A stretch of 64,000 bases of DNA, taken from assembly GCA_963989245.1 (NCBI GenBank), contig OZ022346.1:2620462-2684461 (forward strand), given 5' to 3'. The notes below the pieces were generated by a model. It did no database searches, was not told the DNA's origin, and worked only from the letters and a program-made list of their open reading frames with translations. The position numbers and the translations under genes were made by a program. Shown here piece after piece: positions 42,650 through 52,463 of the stretch. The DNA comes from Nansenia antarctica (Eukaryota > Chordata > Actinopteri > Argentiniformes > Microstomatidae). Every line of letters begins with the position of its first letter. Position 1 is the stretch's first letter.

Positions 42650-44803
42650 CTACCGAAATCCTAAATCCCCACTGTACAGCCCATTGCTGGACTTCATTAA
42701 CTGCATTTTCTTAACAATAAAACCTACATTCCTCCCCTTCTTCCACATAGCACCATCATCAGCAAACAAAGCCACTCCGTCAGTTCCCTGTACATTTTTA
42801 AAAATATGATCTATCATAATATCGAACAATAAGGGGCTTACAATGCTTCCCTGGGGGGTTCCATTCTCTGCTATATATCTAGCACTGACCTCCCCATCAA
42901 TTTTAACCCTCAGGCTCCTTTCATACAAAAAATCCTTAATCCACCTGAACATTCTGCCCCCAACCCCCATTTCCTGCAGTTTTATCAACAGGCCCTTTGT
43001 CCACATCATATCATATGCTTTCTCAATATCAAAAAAGACTGCTACCACTACCTCTTTGTTTACTTGAGCTCTTCTAATGTCATCCTCCAAGCATATAACT
43101 GGGTCCATAGTACCTCTCCCTCTTCTAAATCCACTCTGGTAACTCTGTAGCAGATTTTTTGATTCCACCCAGTAGGTTAACCTGTCATTTATCATTTTCT
43201 CCATAGTTTTTCCCACCTGGGAGGTTAATGCAATTGGCCTATAGCTGCTTGGATTGTGGGGATCTTTACCTGGTTTTCTAATTGGCACAATTAATGACTC
43301 TTTCCACCCCTGGGGAATCACTCCCTCTACCCAAATTTTGTTGCACAGCATCAACAGAACATCTTTCCCTTTGTCACTCAGTTTCTCCAACATGATATAA
43401 CAGATAGAGTCCCTCCCTGGAGCAGATTTCTTTAACTTCCTCAGCACCTTAAGTAGTTCCGCTCTAGTGAACAATGCATCCAAGCTGCCCTCTACTCCAT
43501 CCACCCTCACATCTACATCAGGATACCTTAACATAGTCTCTTCCCTCCCTTTCTTCTCTTCCAGACTTAAGTTGTCAGAGCTATGTACCCTAACCAATGT
43601 TCTAGCAATGACTTCAGCTTTCTCTTTACTTGTAACAATAACATCATCACCTTCAATAAGCATAGGATACCCATATTTCCTCCCTATCCCTTTCATATTT
43701 TTAACCATTCCCCACACCTGCCCTATTGGAGTAGTACGTCCCACAGAGTCACAGAACTTTCTCCAGTGCTCCCTCTTTGCCTTCCTAACAGCTCTCCTTA
43801 CTAGTGCCTGTGCTCTCTTATATTCAGTCAGTAGCTGAAAGTTATGGAGATTCTTCAATCTCCTAAATGCTCCATTCCTTATTTTAACAGCATCTTTGCA
43901 TTCTTTTGACCACCACGGTACTCTTCTATTCATTTGCCTTGGCCCTGATTTCGGTATCGCCTCCCCTGCTGCAGCCACTATACCTGCGTTAATTTCCCTG
44001 CATACCTCTTCAATACCCCTACTCCCATCTACCAAGGACAACCACTCTTCACTTACTTCTGCAAACTTCCCCCAATCCGCTTTCTCTAGTATCCATCTCC
44101 CTCCTCTTATTTCACAATCCTTTCCCAGTTCCACCCCCACCCGAACCCTGATGGGGTAATGATCACTTCCAATTGTATTCCCTGCAAGAACTTCCCACTC
44201 ACATTTATCTGCCACATTCCTGGATACTATGGTTAAGTCTAAGACTGATTCAGTCCCTCTGGTGATATCTATTCTAGTTGCAGACCCATCGTTAAGACAC
44301 ACTAGACCCTCCTCTCCCATGAACTCCTCTATAACAGTCCCATTAGCATCATCCCTATCTCCCCATAGTGTGTTATGCGCATTAAAATCCCCACACCAGA
44401 TTGTTTTCCCAGACAGATCCTTCCAAATACCTTCCAGTTGTTTAATTTCTAACTGTCTACATGGGTTATAGAAATTATTGATCAGGACTTTACCCTCCTT
44501 CGACCACACCTCAATAATGATAAACTCCAAGTCATCTCCTTTCCTCACCTCCCTGTACTGTATGCCACTCTGAATAAAGGTGATGACCCCCCCACCCCTA
44601 CCGGTATCTCTGTCCCGTCTAACTGACACATATCCTGCTATCACAAAATCTAGTTTAGGAATCAGCCAGGATTCTTGTACACATATTACATTTGGCCTAA
44701 CCTCCAGATCTTCAACATACTTTTTAAATTCCTGCCCATTAGAAATCAAACTCCTTGCATTCCATTGGAGGATAGTTAATACCATTATTATATGTCTGAA
44801 CAT
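42650..44803 (-). CDS. I-clade LINE ORF2: endonuclease and RT, 717 codons
   Basis: APE-type endonuclease in the first 220 residues (WNARSL, CVQESWL, WCGDFNAHNTLWGD, GSDHYPIRV). RT follows with PSSYRPIALTSQVGK, FFDIEKAYDMMW, NGTPQGSIVSPLLF and VALFADDGAMW (FADD). It starts 16 bases inside the end of ORF1, as in bicistronic LINEs. It ends early through a frameshift shortly after the FADD box, so the original protein was longer. Confidence 0.92.
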   Translation of the reverse strand: MFRHIIMVLTILQWNARSLISNGQEFKKYVEDLEVRPNVICVQESWLIPKLDFVIAGYVSVRRDRDTGRGGGVITFIQSGIQYREVRKGDDLEFIIIEVWSKEGKVLINNFYNPCRQLEIKQLEGIWKDLSGKTIWCGDFNAHNTLWGDRDDANGTVIEEFMGEEGLVCLNDGSATRIDITRGTESVLDLTIVSRNVADKCEWEVLAGNTIGSDHYPIRVRVGVELGKDCEIRGGRWILEKADWGKFAEVSEEWLSLVDGSRGIEEVCREINAGIVAAAGEAIPKSGPRQMNRRVPWWSKECKDAVKIRNGAFRRLKNLHNFQLLTEYKRAQALVRRAVRKAKREHWRKFCDSVGRTTPIGQVWGMVKNMKGIGRKYGYPMLIEGDDVIVTSKEKAEVIARTLVRVHSSDNLSLEEKKGREETMLRYPDVDVRVDGVEGSLDALFTRAELLKVLRKLKKSAPGRDSICYIMLEKLSDKGKDVLLMLCNKIWVEGVIPQGWKESLIVPIRKPGKDPHNPSSYRPIALTSQVGKTMEKMINDRLTYWVESKNLLQSYQSGFRRGRGTMDPVICLEDDIRRAQVNKEVVVAVFFDIEKAYDMMWTKGLLIKLQEMGVGGRMFRWIKDFLYERSLRVKIDGEVSARYIAENGTPQGSIVSPLLFDIMIDHIFKNVQGTDGVALFADDGAMWKKGRNVGFIVKKMQLMKSSNGLYSGDLGFR

Positions 44804-45912
44804 GACTTTGATTGAGATGATTCCTCGACACTACTAGTACCTGGTTCATTAAGCGCATCTACTACATCTCCCCACTCCATCCCTTGCACATGTAAGTACT
44901 TTCTGGCAGACTTAACTATAATCTTAATTCTATCTGTTCTACTACTTATTTGGGCAGCTCCATTGATAACATCAGCAATAAAAAGCACAAAATAAATTTT
45001 CTTTACAATCAATGTGTCATCCTGAATTTTTCCACACGCTGTAGGCCTACTTTCTCCTCCCTTCATGTTATTCCCTTCCTTTGCCACAGAAACTGGTTTG
45101 GGGATTTGCTTAACTGCTTCTGCATAAGACAGCCCTTGCTCAGCTTTAACCCTTTGAACTTCTCTCATGCGTTTGAATACCTCACACCCCCCATATGCTG
45201 CACTGTGATTGCCACCACAATTACAACATTTTTGATTTGCCCCCTCCCTGCATTCCTCATATTTGTGTTCTCCTCCACATTTACTGCATCTTATCTTCCC
45301 TTTGCACACTGCCGCTATATGCCCGAATCTTTGACACTTGTAGCACCGTAACGGGGGAGGTATGTACACCTTCACTTCGTAGCTCATATAGCCAATGAAC
45401 ACTCTCTCTGGGAGGCATTCTTCCTCAAAAGTAAGCAACATTGATAGACTATCGCAAAGAATCCCATCTCTTTTAGTCTTCAATCTCCTCGCTTCGCTCA
45501 CCTTTACATTTTTAATGTTAGCTTTCACCTCTTCTACTGAAACTTTAACAGGGATACCGGTTATAACTCCTCTGCTTCCTTTTTGAACTTTTACACTTCT
45601 TACTTTCTGACCGTTCAATACAGCTACCTTGACTGCTTTCTTTAGCTGTTCCTCATCCTTGCACTCCACCAACAATGAACCATTTCTTAACTTCCTAACA
45701 CTCCTCACCTCCCCAATTTCCTTATACACAGTTTTAGTTATTTGCATAGGACTCCACCCATCAAATGTTGCTCCCTCTTTCTCCAGAAAAACAAACACCT
45801 TAAACTCTTCATCTTTTCTCATAGCATTTGATCCAACCTGATCCTCTCTTTCCTGTTTTTTCCGCTTGTTACGACCCACATGCTCACTCCCCTCCTCCTC
45901 CGACTCCATCAT
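44788..45912 (-). CDS. I-clade LINE ORF1 (Gag-like), 374 aa
   Basis: RNA-binding protein with three zinc knuckles around residues 189-240 (CYKCQRFGHIAAVC, CSKCGGEHKYEEC, CCNCGGNHSAAYGGC). It has a preceding region rich in Lys and Glu and an intact frame. It would coat LINE RNA in the cytoplasm. The ATG at 45912 is followed by MMESEEEGSEHVGRN; about 125 bp of 5' UTR lie between it and the LINE's 5' end. Confidence 0.9.
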   Translation of the reverse strand: MMESEEEGSEHVGRNKRKKQEREDQVGSNAMRKDEEFKVFVFLEKEGATFDGWSPMQITKTVYKEIGEVRSVRKLRNGSLLVECKDEEQLKKAVKVAVLNGQKVRSVKVQKGSRGVITGIPVKVSVEEVKANIKNVKVSEARRLKTKRDGILCDSLSMLLTFEEECLPERVFIGYMSYEVKVYIPPPLRCYKCQRFGHIAAVCKGKIRCSKCGGEHKYEECREGANQKCCNCGGNHSAAYGGCEVFKRMREVQRVKAEQGLSYAEAVKQIPKPVSVAKEGNNMKGGESRPTACGKIQDDTLIVKKIYFVLFIADVINGAAQISSRTDRIKIIVKSARKYLHVQGMEWGDVVDALNEPGTSSVEESSQSKSCSDI

Positions 45913-46050
45913 ACCCTTCCTACACAGTCACTTCCCTCTAGCAACTCCTGTCCATTCACAGTCCAGCCGAAGAAACGTGTCAAACTTCGTGTCGTCTGTT
46001 TGCCTCTGCGAGCTGTCATGGAATAATGTCAGCCTCACAGAGAGCGAGTC

Positions 46051-46190
46051 CATCAATTTGACCCCCTCTTAAAGTTCCTGGGACAATCAGGATGATCACC
46101 CCCACCTGTGCCCATCTGGAACCAAAAGAGAAGGTCAACAGGACAACAGATGTATGGCGCCCACTGGTGGTACCAGTGTGGATCGTCACA
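46051..46190 (-). repeat. 5' LTR of the Gmr1-like element, second segment
   Basis: Identical to the outer part of 32739-33056, ending GATCGTCACA at 46190, then the CCCAC duplication. This closes the element. Confidence 0.92.
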
Positions 46191-46195
46191 CCCAC

Positions 46196-47008
46196 CAGCT
46201 GGGTTGGAGCTCTGCTGGTCCTGTCCTGAGATGCGCAGAGCTTCTGAGGTGTCCTCAAAGTGCCAATCATGCTGGAGCAGCAAGTCCCTCAGGTTCACAG
46301 AGTCTTGGTGGAGGGCAGGCTTCTTGCTGGCCCTCCTCTCCTGGGTGCTGTCGTCGTCGTCCTCCTCCTCCAGGCTCCTCTTACAGGCGGCTCCAGCAGG
46401 GAGGCTTGTGGGCGGCTGGCTGGCGGCTCTGGTCTCCTTCAACAGAGGCCCCCCAGGCCCCGTAGACCAGCTGACACTCCTGGCCCCCCCTCTGCCCCCT
46501 CCTCCTCTCCCTCCTTCTCCTCTCCCTCCTTCTCTCCCTCCTCCACGTCCTCGTCTGACAGCACGATCACTTCATCTCCCCCTGGACGCTCTCTCTCTCT
46601 CCTCTCTTCTCTTCTGCGCCCAGACCTAGTCCTCTGGTCCAAGTCCTGCCGGCGTGTCTTCATCGTAGAACTGACGGTCCCATGGGAGGAGGCCATCGAT
46701 GAGGCATTCGAACGGAAGAGGCTGCGGTATGCCAACTTAGCAGTCGAAGCAGAGGGGCGGGGCTGGAACGTGAAGGTGTGGCCAGTGGAGGTGGGCTGCA
46801 GAGGCTTTGTAGCCAGCTCCACCACAAGGCTCTTCCTCATGAAGGACCCAGTTATCTCAACGTCAGAGTCTGAGTCGGTGTCCAGGACCCCGCTCTCCCC
46901 GGCTGGGCTGGGCCCGGGTGGACTCTTGGCATCCGGCGTGTCGGGGACCACGGTCTCATCCATCTCACTGTCTTTAATTTCCACTCTTCCTCTGTCCTCT
47001 TGATTCAC
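46196..47008 (-). pseudogene. smarcad1: smarcad1-like exons with an antisense RLE insertion
   Basis: Two minus-strand frames fit parts of the N-terminal region of the SMARCAD1 chromatin remodeller. 46971 down to about 46440 encodes SEMDETVVPDTPDAKSP, DSDSDVEIT and GDEVIVLSDEDVEE. About 46442-46196 encodes KRSLEEEDDDDSTQERR, then NLRDLLLQHDWHFEDTSEAL, like the second CUE domain. No ATPase part is in the window. The frames are offset; a one-base change in the G7 run near 46490 would join them, or an intron is missed. The first CUE domain is absent. The frame is open across an inserted RLE fragment. A GTGGG donor at 46191-46195 coincides with the Gmr1 target duplication. Could be a functional variant, but disrupted is likelier. 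Confidence 0.6.
46616..46838 (+). mobile_element. RLE endonuclease fragment inside the smarcad1-like exon
   Basis: The plus strand encodes LRPDLVLWSKSCRRVFIVEL then TVPWEEAIDEAFERKRLRY and VEVGCRGFVASS, the restriction-like endonuclease of the element family in the 14264-21969 array but diverged from it. It lies antisense to the smarcad1-like frame and adds about 74 codons to it without a stop. No target duplication was determined. Confidence 0.85.
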
Positions 47009-47123
47009 CATACTGGGCTTTACACACTACAGACCCCCACCATACTGGGCTTTACACACTACAGACCCACCATACTGGGCTTTACACACTACAGACCCAC
47101 CATACTGGGCTGTACACACTACA
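47006..47123. repeat. 32-bp minisatellite, middle block
   Basis: About 3.7 copies of the unit seen at 32361-32738, directly upstream of the smarcad1-like exon. It ends in CTACA, the target of the solo LTR. Confidence 0.93.
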
Positions 47124-47720
47124 TGTCACGACCAGAAGGCGGAACCCAGAAGCAGACAACGGAGAACAGGTAGGAAGATAATAACAGTGTTTTATTATAA
47201 GGTTTGGGGTTAGGGGAATCCGGCTGGGGGAAGGTAGTGCAGGTAGGAGTTCTGGCAGGTAGGCAGGTACTCAGACAGGCAGGGGATCAGGCAGGTAGGC
47301 GGGTAGTCAGACAGGCAGGAGGTCGGCAGGCAGAGAATCCTTTAACGGGGAACAGGGAGAATAGGGTTAGGCTAGGTAACGGATAACGTCAAGAGTAGCA
47401 GGAACGAGCATATGAACCAACCATTAAGTGGTTACGATCTGGCGATGACTGGAAGCAGGAGCAGAGCTTAAGTAGGAGCCAGTCGCGGTCTTCTTCGTCC
47501 ACACCTGGCACCACTGATTGATGGCTGATGAGTCAGGGGCGCTCTTAATCGTCCACTGATCGACGTCTGATGATCCAGGGGCGCTCTTAATCGTTCACTG
47601 ATCGACGTCTGATGATCCAGGGGCGCTCTTAATCGTTCACTGATCGACGTCTGATGAGCCAGGGGCGTTCTTAATCGTTCACTGATCGACGTCTGATGAG
47701 CCAGGGGCGGAGTTGTGACA
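47124..47720 (-). mobile_element. Solo LTR, 597 bp, duplication CTACA
   Basis: Ends TGTCACGACC and AGTTGTGACA; CTACA on both sides (47119-47123, 47721-47725). Same family as 8549-9037: matching ends, GGAACCCA near the end, GGCAGG-rich region, GATCTGGC. It has an additional tandem region at 47510-47700 (ATCGACGTCTGATGA... units). Orientation is by position of the promoter-like and poly-A-like boxes. Confidence 0.85.
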
Positions 47721-47725
47721 CTACA

Positions 47726-48013
47726 GACCCCCACCATACTGGGCTGAACACACTACAGACCCCCACCATACTGGGCTTTACACACTACAGACCTCCACCA
47801 TACTGGGCTTTACACACTACAGACCCCCACCATACTGGGCTTTACACACTACAGACCCCCACCATACTGGGCTGTACACACTACAGACCCCCACCATACT
47901 GGACTGTACACACTACAGACCACCACCATACTGGGCTGTACACACTACAGACCCCCACCATACTGGGCTGTACACACTACAGACCCCCACCATACTGGGC
48001 TTTACACACTAGT
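47726..48013. repeat. 32-bp minisatellite, right block
   Basis: About nine copies of the same unit, ending CACACTAGTACC at a possible exon. Together with the other two blocks it formed one array before the smarcad1-like exon, solo LTR and Gmr1 element are accounted for. Confidence 0.93.
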
Positions 48014-48135
48014 ACCAGTCTCTTTTCCAACTGCAGTCAAGGTGCCAGTTTGCACCGGTGCAGACTTGGTTCGCTGACCAGTCAATGGGGTAGAGGCTGC
48101 AGACAGAGTCACCGGAGCATTCTGTACACCAGTCA
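48014..48135 (-). CDS. Possible isolated exon, Ser/Thr-rich, unknown
   Basis: Minus strand: acceptor GTGTGCAG then an open frame VTGVQNAPVTLSAASTPLTG, QRTKSAPVQTGTLTAVGKET, and a possible donor G/GTACTA. It lies directly beside the minisatellite, upstream of the smarcad1-like exons. I do not recognise the protein, and it may be chance. Confidence 0.3.
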
Positions 48136-48582
48136 CTGCACACAACAACACAGAGGATACTATCCAGTCTCACCATCCAGTTTGTGCATCAAAAGTGTTT
48201 ATTCATACTACTGTATATCACTCAGAAGTAGGCTACACAGTCTTCATTCTCAATAAAACAAAACAAACCAGATTGCATTACTTTTTTCCTGTTCTCTACT
48301 AAGCAGTGCATTTGACATCTGCTACAACTCAATTCAAAACATAAAAAAAACGAATCAAAATAAAAGACAAAAACATCAAGTGCTCATGTCATGGCATTAT
48401 CAGTAAGTTGTGCCAGTCATTTTTTAATTTTATAAAATGTCTCCCTTTAAAAAAAACAAAAAAACAGATTAGCCTACATTAGGCCCACTTGGATATCGGT
48501 GCTCTACTCTAGCCTACTATCATCAGTGCATTTCACGTCTGCTTTAACAAACCCTCAAAAGGAAGAAAAATCAATCAGTGCT
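48136..48582. other. Spacer, A/T-rich
   Basis: Contains AATAAAA-type signals and short poly-A runs (48340-48460). It may be the 3' flank of the hAT element that follows; nothing coding is seen. Confidence 0.4.
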
Positions 48583-50165
48583 CTAATCAGTGACTGAAAT
48601 GGCATTTCTTTGACTTGGCAAGCACTGCAAAGTTAGGCTCATATGGAGTGAGGGCAATATTATACGCAGACACTGGTGGAGGTGCGCACTTGTGAGGGAG
48701 GCACGTGTGTTGGTCTTTATTGCATTCATATGCGAGAAGCTTGACTCGCAAGTATACGTTGTACCAAACATAGTAAGTAGAAAAAAGGCCAACCTTCTGG
48801 TGTTTGGGAACTGTACCTGGTTAAGTTTAACCCAAAACTGCTCACATGCCAATGATCTCAAATCATGCTTCAAATCAGACGATGCTTGGATGTCTATTAG
48901 TTCTAACTGCAGGGAGCCTTCGTCCAGTGACGGAAGCACCTGTTTGGCTTCAGCTGCAAACTCTCCCCCAGCATCAACAGAAAAGGGGTCTTTAGAAAAT
49001 CTCATCACCTCTGCGGGAATATTAAAGTTATCAAACCGCGCAGCAAAGTTATCAATCAGTTTATCGATAAATGCTGTCATCGCAGGACTAATCTGTGCTG
49101 ATGACGAGTTGATCAGAGCGCGTAGTGTTGGGAAGTGCAGCATTTTCGTGGGGGTTAGATCAATGGAGAATAACTCTAGCTTCCTTTTAAACCCATTCAG
49201 TCTGTCCACTAGATCACACACGGTTTTGTCCCACTCACCTGGAGCACTCATGTAGACAGCCTTTGTAGCAGATTACAACAACGACTACACTTCCTACGCC
49301 ACCTTAGAGTTCATGGTGTTGACCAAAAATGTATGCTACTCTTCTACCAGTCTGTCTTAGAGAGTCTCATCAGATAAGGCATTACATCTTGGTTTGGTAA
49401 CCTATCTGTAAAACTAAGGTCCAAACTGGTCCGACTGATACAGACTGCATGGAAGATCATAGGGGCGAAAGACCACTCATCCCTGCAGTCTATTTTTGAA
49501 CAGGCTACTCTCAGACAGGCTAATAGAATTCTCATGAATCCCTCCCATGTCCTACATGCAGAGTATGAACTGCTGCCCTCTGGGAGGAGGTTCAGAGTCC
49601 CCCGCACTAGATTAAATAGATTTAAAAATTCTTTTATTCACGTTTCTGTTAAACTTTTAAACTGCACCAGATGAATGTGAACATATCTTGCTCATCGTTT
49701 TATTTCCACTCTTGTTTTAATCAGGGCCGCCTTCTGTTTGTGTGCTAATATTCTGTATTGTCTGTTGCTCTTTGTTGGCTGCTGTGGGGTGCAAGCCCCA
49801 TACAAATTTCCCAGTGATGGGACAATAAAGTGACTTTTGACTTTTGACTTTTTGACTTGCAACTGCAGGTTCAGTCCGTTCAAGTGCTGGAAAATGTCAC
49901 TTAAAAAGCAGACATCTGCCATGAACTCATCGTCTTGCATTTGGGCTAGAAAAGGGGCAGCCTTCTTGTGGTGACAGCACCGGAGAAAGGCAATGATCTC
50001 GTGCCTGAGTTCACAAACTCTCTTTAGTGCTTTACCCTTACTTAGCCATCTAATGTCATTATGTACAAGTAAATCACTGTGCTCGGCTGACATATCTGAC
50101 AAAAGTTTGCGAAACAAACGGTGCTGTAGACTCGAGGTGGCTCTGATGAAATTGATCATCGACAT
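48583..50165 (-). pseudogene. hAT transposase, broken by a LINE
   Basis: N-ward part 50165-49860: MSMINFIRATSSLQHRLFRK, HNDIRWLSKGKALKRV, FLSDIFQHLNGLNLQLQ. C-ward part 49251-48583: EWDKTVCDLVDRLNGFKRKL, then the hAT dimerisation region GTTYTCESSFSHMNAIKTN. The order fits transposase-derived proteins of the GTF2IRD2/SCAND3/FAM200 type. A plus-strand LINE fragment (49262-49855) sits between LNLQLQ and EWDK. The zinc-finger N-terminus is not seen apart from a short frame at 50165-50386. Confidence 0.8.
49262..49855 (+). mobile_element. Rex1-like LINE 3' fragment in the hAT gene
   Basis: The plus strand encodes an ORF2 tail (TSWFGNLSVKLRSKLVRLIQ; ELLPSGRRFRVPRTRLNRF) to a stop near 49673. A 3' UTR follows, with GGGACAATAAAGTGACTTTT and TTGAC-type repeats at the end. 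5'-truncated. Confidence 0.82.
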
Positions 50166-50386
50166 TATGAACTCCTTAATTCACGTTTTTCAAATAGCAG
50201 CCTAGACAAAAAAAAAAAAAGTTTTCGATGTCTTACCTTCAAGTAGGCTTCAATGTCAACACGTTTGTCGTTTTCCTTAATTAGACTTAAACACAAACTT
50301 CTTAGTGAATGGTTCCTTTCGCTTTCGTTCATTGGGTAAAGTAGGCTAAGTGCATTATTGCAACGTAATGCGTATGTTTTAACCAA

Positions 50387-51034
50387 TCACCACTGAGGGT
50401 TACTCAACGATAGTACTAAATGGAAATGTTGTAACATGGTACCAGGTTCTACTCGTTTTGGGCTTACAGCTGACATAATAACATGTAGCCTGTGTTTTTA
50501 GTATAGATTTATTTTATTTTATTTGTATTTTACCTTTATTTTACGAGGCGAGACAATTAAGAACAAAATTCTTATTTACAATGCCGGCCTGCAATAAGGG
50601 GAAAGGGGAGGGGGGCTGAAAGATAAAACATGTTAAAAACAAAGCACAATAAGCATTAAACATGCAACACAAACAATACAACAAAAGCACCAAAGGACAT
50701 CAACAATGGAACACAACAGCAAGCACAAAAAGCAGACAGGCAACACAAGACAATACAATACAACAAAACGCACTGGGACACAGCCAAAAAGCAGACAGGC
50801 AACACAAGACAATACAATACAACAAAACACACTGGGACACAGCCAAGCAAACACAACAATACAGCAGCAAGCACTGATACACAGTCAGGAAAGACAACAA
50901 TACAACAACAAGCGCTGGGACACAACCAATCAACACAGCGATACAACATGGACACTAAGACAGCCAGTAAACAAACCAATACAACGATACACACTGAGAC
51001 ACAGTCAAGCAAACATAAATACGGTACAACAATA
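50387..51034. repeat. LINE/SINE tail and a degenerate minisatellite
   Basis: 50505-50620 carries TTATTTTATTTGTATTTTAC ... AATTCTTATTTACAATG, a widespread fish repeat. 50640-51010 is a degenerate 40-60 bp tandem array of AACACAAGACAATACAATAC and CACTGGGACACAGCCAA units. Confidence 0.75.
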
Positions 51035-51330
51035 CTAAATAGTGAGTCTGAAGGCAGAGAGGGAGATGAGTTTATCCAGTTTGAGGTTTTTTTGCAGAGC
51101 ATTCCAGTCAGAGGGGGCAGCAAACTGGAATGATGCACGGCCAAGGGAGGTGGTGGATTTGGGAATTTTTAGTTGGATGTGGAGTGAGGATCGGGTGTTG
51201 CGAGTGAAGCAGGAGACACAGATAGGGGGGTGATAGGTGGAGGAGGGTTTTATAGATGAGGGTGAGCCAGTGCATGTGACGGCGGGTGTGAAGGGAGGGC
51301 CAGTTGACCAGGGAGTAAAGAGTAGTGATG
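51035..51330 (-). pseudogene. LINE ORF2 C-terminal fragment
   Basis: The minus strand encodes RSSLHIQLKIPKSTTSLGRA and FAAPSDWNALQKNLKLDKL, the tail typical of CR1/L2-like ORF2 proteins, with a stop at 51035. Its 3' UTR would be in the minisatellite. Upstream similarity fades near 51330. Confidence 0.72.
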
Positions 51331-51793
51331 GGGGAAACAAAGCTTTCGACGCAATTGACACGTTCGACACAATTGTGTCGGAAAAAGTGTCGATCTTTCG
51401 ATGCAGTCGATACAGCAACTCCATACTGCCATCTGCTGGTCAGGTCATGGTACTGCCTATACTGCCGTCTGTTGGTCAGGTCGTGGTACAGCAGCTCCAC
51501 AATGACATCTGCTGGTCAGGTCATGGTATGGCGGCTGTTTGATAATTGGGGCAGATATAGATGGTCAACATGGCATAACAGGGGCCACAGTGTTGGGATG
51601 TGCTTGTGGAACAGGGAAAGAGTGCAAAACAAGGCTATATTGTGGGAACTGGACAGACATGTGCTTATGTGAACAATAAAATATGTATTGCTTGTGTACA
51701 TGAACAGGCAAAGTGTGGGAGGGACATGGTTGTGTGGGACATGGTTGTGTGGGACATGGTTGTGTGGGACATGGTTGTGTGGGACAGATTAGT
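51331..51793. repeat. Short repeats in the 3' flank of the ZBED-like gene
   Basis: CTGCTGGTCAGGTCATGGTA recurs about three times at 51430-51530; a 15-bp unit GGGACATGGTTGTGT recurs four times at 51722-51783. An AATAAA lies at 51676-51681 on the plus strand. No coding sequence is recognised. Confidence 0.7.
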
Positions 51794-52083
51794 CTACACA
51801 TTTTTATTCAGGAAAACGATTTTCTCCACAGTGCTGGGACTGAGACGGCTCCTCTTTTTGCTTACAATGTCCCCTGCTTCTGAGAAAACCCTTTCGCAGG
51901 GGACAGAGGTTGCTGGCATATGTAGATATTTGGTGGCCAGCTTGAACAAGTTCACATATATTGTCTTGTGTGTGGCCCAGTATTTCAGCGGGTCCTCCCC
52001 TCTGGGGAGGTAGGGGTCGCTCAGGTACCGCTTCACCTCCACCGTGGCGTCTGCTGTTGGGCTTTTCACATTATGTGCTGCAC
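51794..52083 (-). CDS. ZBED-like hAT transposase, last exon
   Basis: 290-bp exon after acceptor TTCCCAG; stop at 51794. It encodes EVKRYLSDPYLPRGEDPLKY and the hAT dimerisation motif MPATSVPCERVFSEAGDIVS, then KKRSRLSPSTV. Phase 1 start fits the exon at 52171. Such proteins are transposases or domesticated ZBED factors; which applies here cannot be seen. Confidence 0.82.
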
Positions 52084-52170
52084 CTGGGAACACAACAACA
52101 ATTAGCCTAGTTGTCAAATGTACAGCTTTTTCATGTGATCCTCAACAATTGACTATGTTTTGCAACCAAC

Positions 52171-52243
52171 CAACTCGAGTGTCCAGAAGCTCCCAAAAGT
52201 CATCTGCCTCCTCGGCGGCAGGCATTTCCTGTGCTGAGGTTGA
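52171..52243 (-). pseudogene. ZBED-like hAT exon, split by the Mag-like element
   Basis: 73-bp exon (TSAQEMPAAEEADDFWELLD) ending at donor G/GTTGGT. Its first five bases are now duplicated: GTTGA on the plus strand at 52239-52243 and 56866-56870. The acceptor CTCTCAGCAG lies beyond the retrotransposon at 56871-56880. Insertion therefore separated acceptor and exon body by 4.6 kb. Confidence 0.78.
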
Positions 52244-52463
52244 TGTGACGATTGGATACTCCTACCACTAGGTGTCAGTAGAGGTCCTTGTTATAGGACA
52301 GGACCGGAGATGATGTAGTGGTAGTGACAGGACAGGAACTAGGAGGTACTAGGTAGATGGAGTTGATGTAACCAGAGCACGTGAATAAAAGTTATAAAAA
52401 GATTCTCATTGAACTGTTTCTCATTGAACGACACGAACAACACATGGTACCAGGAGTAAAACA

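Larger units (their letters stand above)
38875..46038 (-). mobile_element. I-clade LINE with RNase H, inserted in the 5' LTR
   Basis: A near-complete non-LTR retrotransposon on the minus strand. It has a 5' UTR, ORF1 with zinc knuckles, ORF2 with endonuclease, RT and RNase H, and a 3' tail of AAG repeats (plus-strand TTC run at 38875-38892). RNase H after RT and three CCHC knuckles in ORF1 are features of the I/Nimb-type group. Its 12-bp target duplication is cited under the LTR. A 2.05-kb gypsy derivative splits ORF2 between RT and RNase H. Confidence 0.9.
32739..46190 (-). mobile_element. Gmr1-like Ty3/gypsy LTR retrotransposon with nested insertions
   Basis: LTRs of 318 bp: 32739-33056 (3' LTR), and the 5' LTR 38697-38874 continued at 46051-46190 after a nested LINE. 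The whole is flanked by a 5-bp duplication CCCAC (32734-32738, 46191-46195). The only LTR difference seen is one T/C. Gene order on the minus strand is gag, protease, integrase, then RT and RNase H. Integrase before RT is the Ty1/copia-like order known from Gmr1-like elements of deuterostomes. The LTR-internal boundary has a primer site complementary to tRNA-Pro. The element is young by LTR identity but its genes are broken. Confidence 0.93.

Noticed and set aside
50633..51144. Cys/Val/Leu-rich frames that look like membrane proteins
   Set aside because: Reverse reading of the degenerate CA-rich minisatellite.
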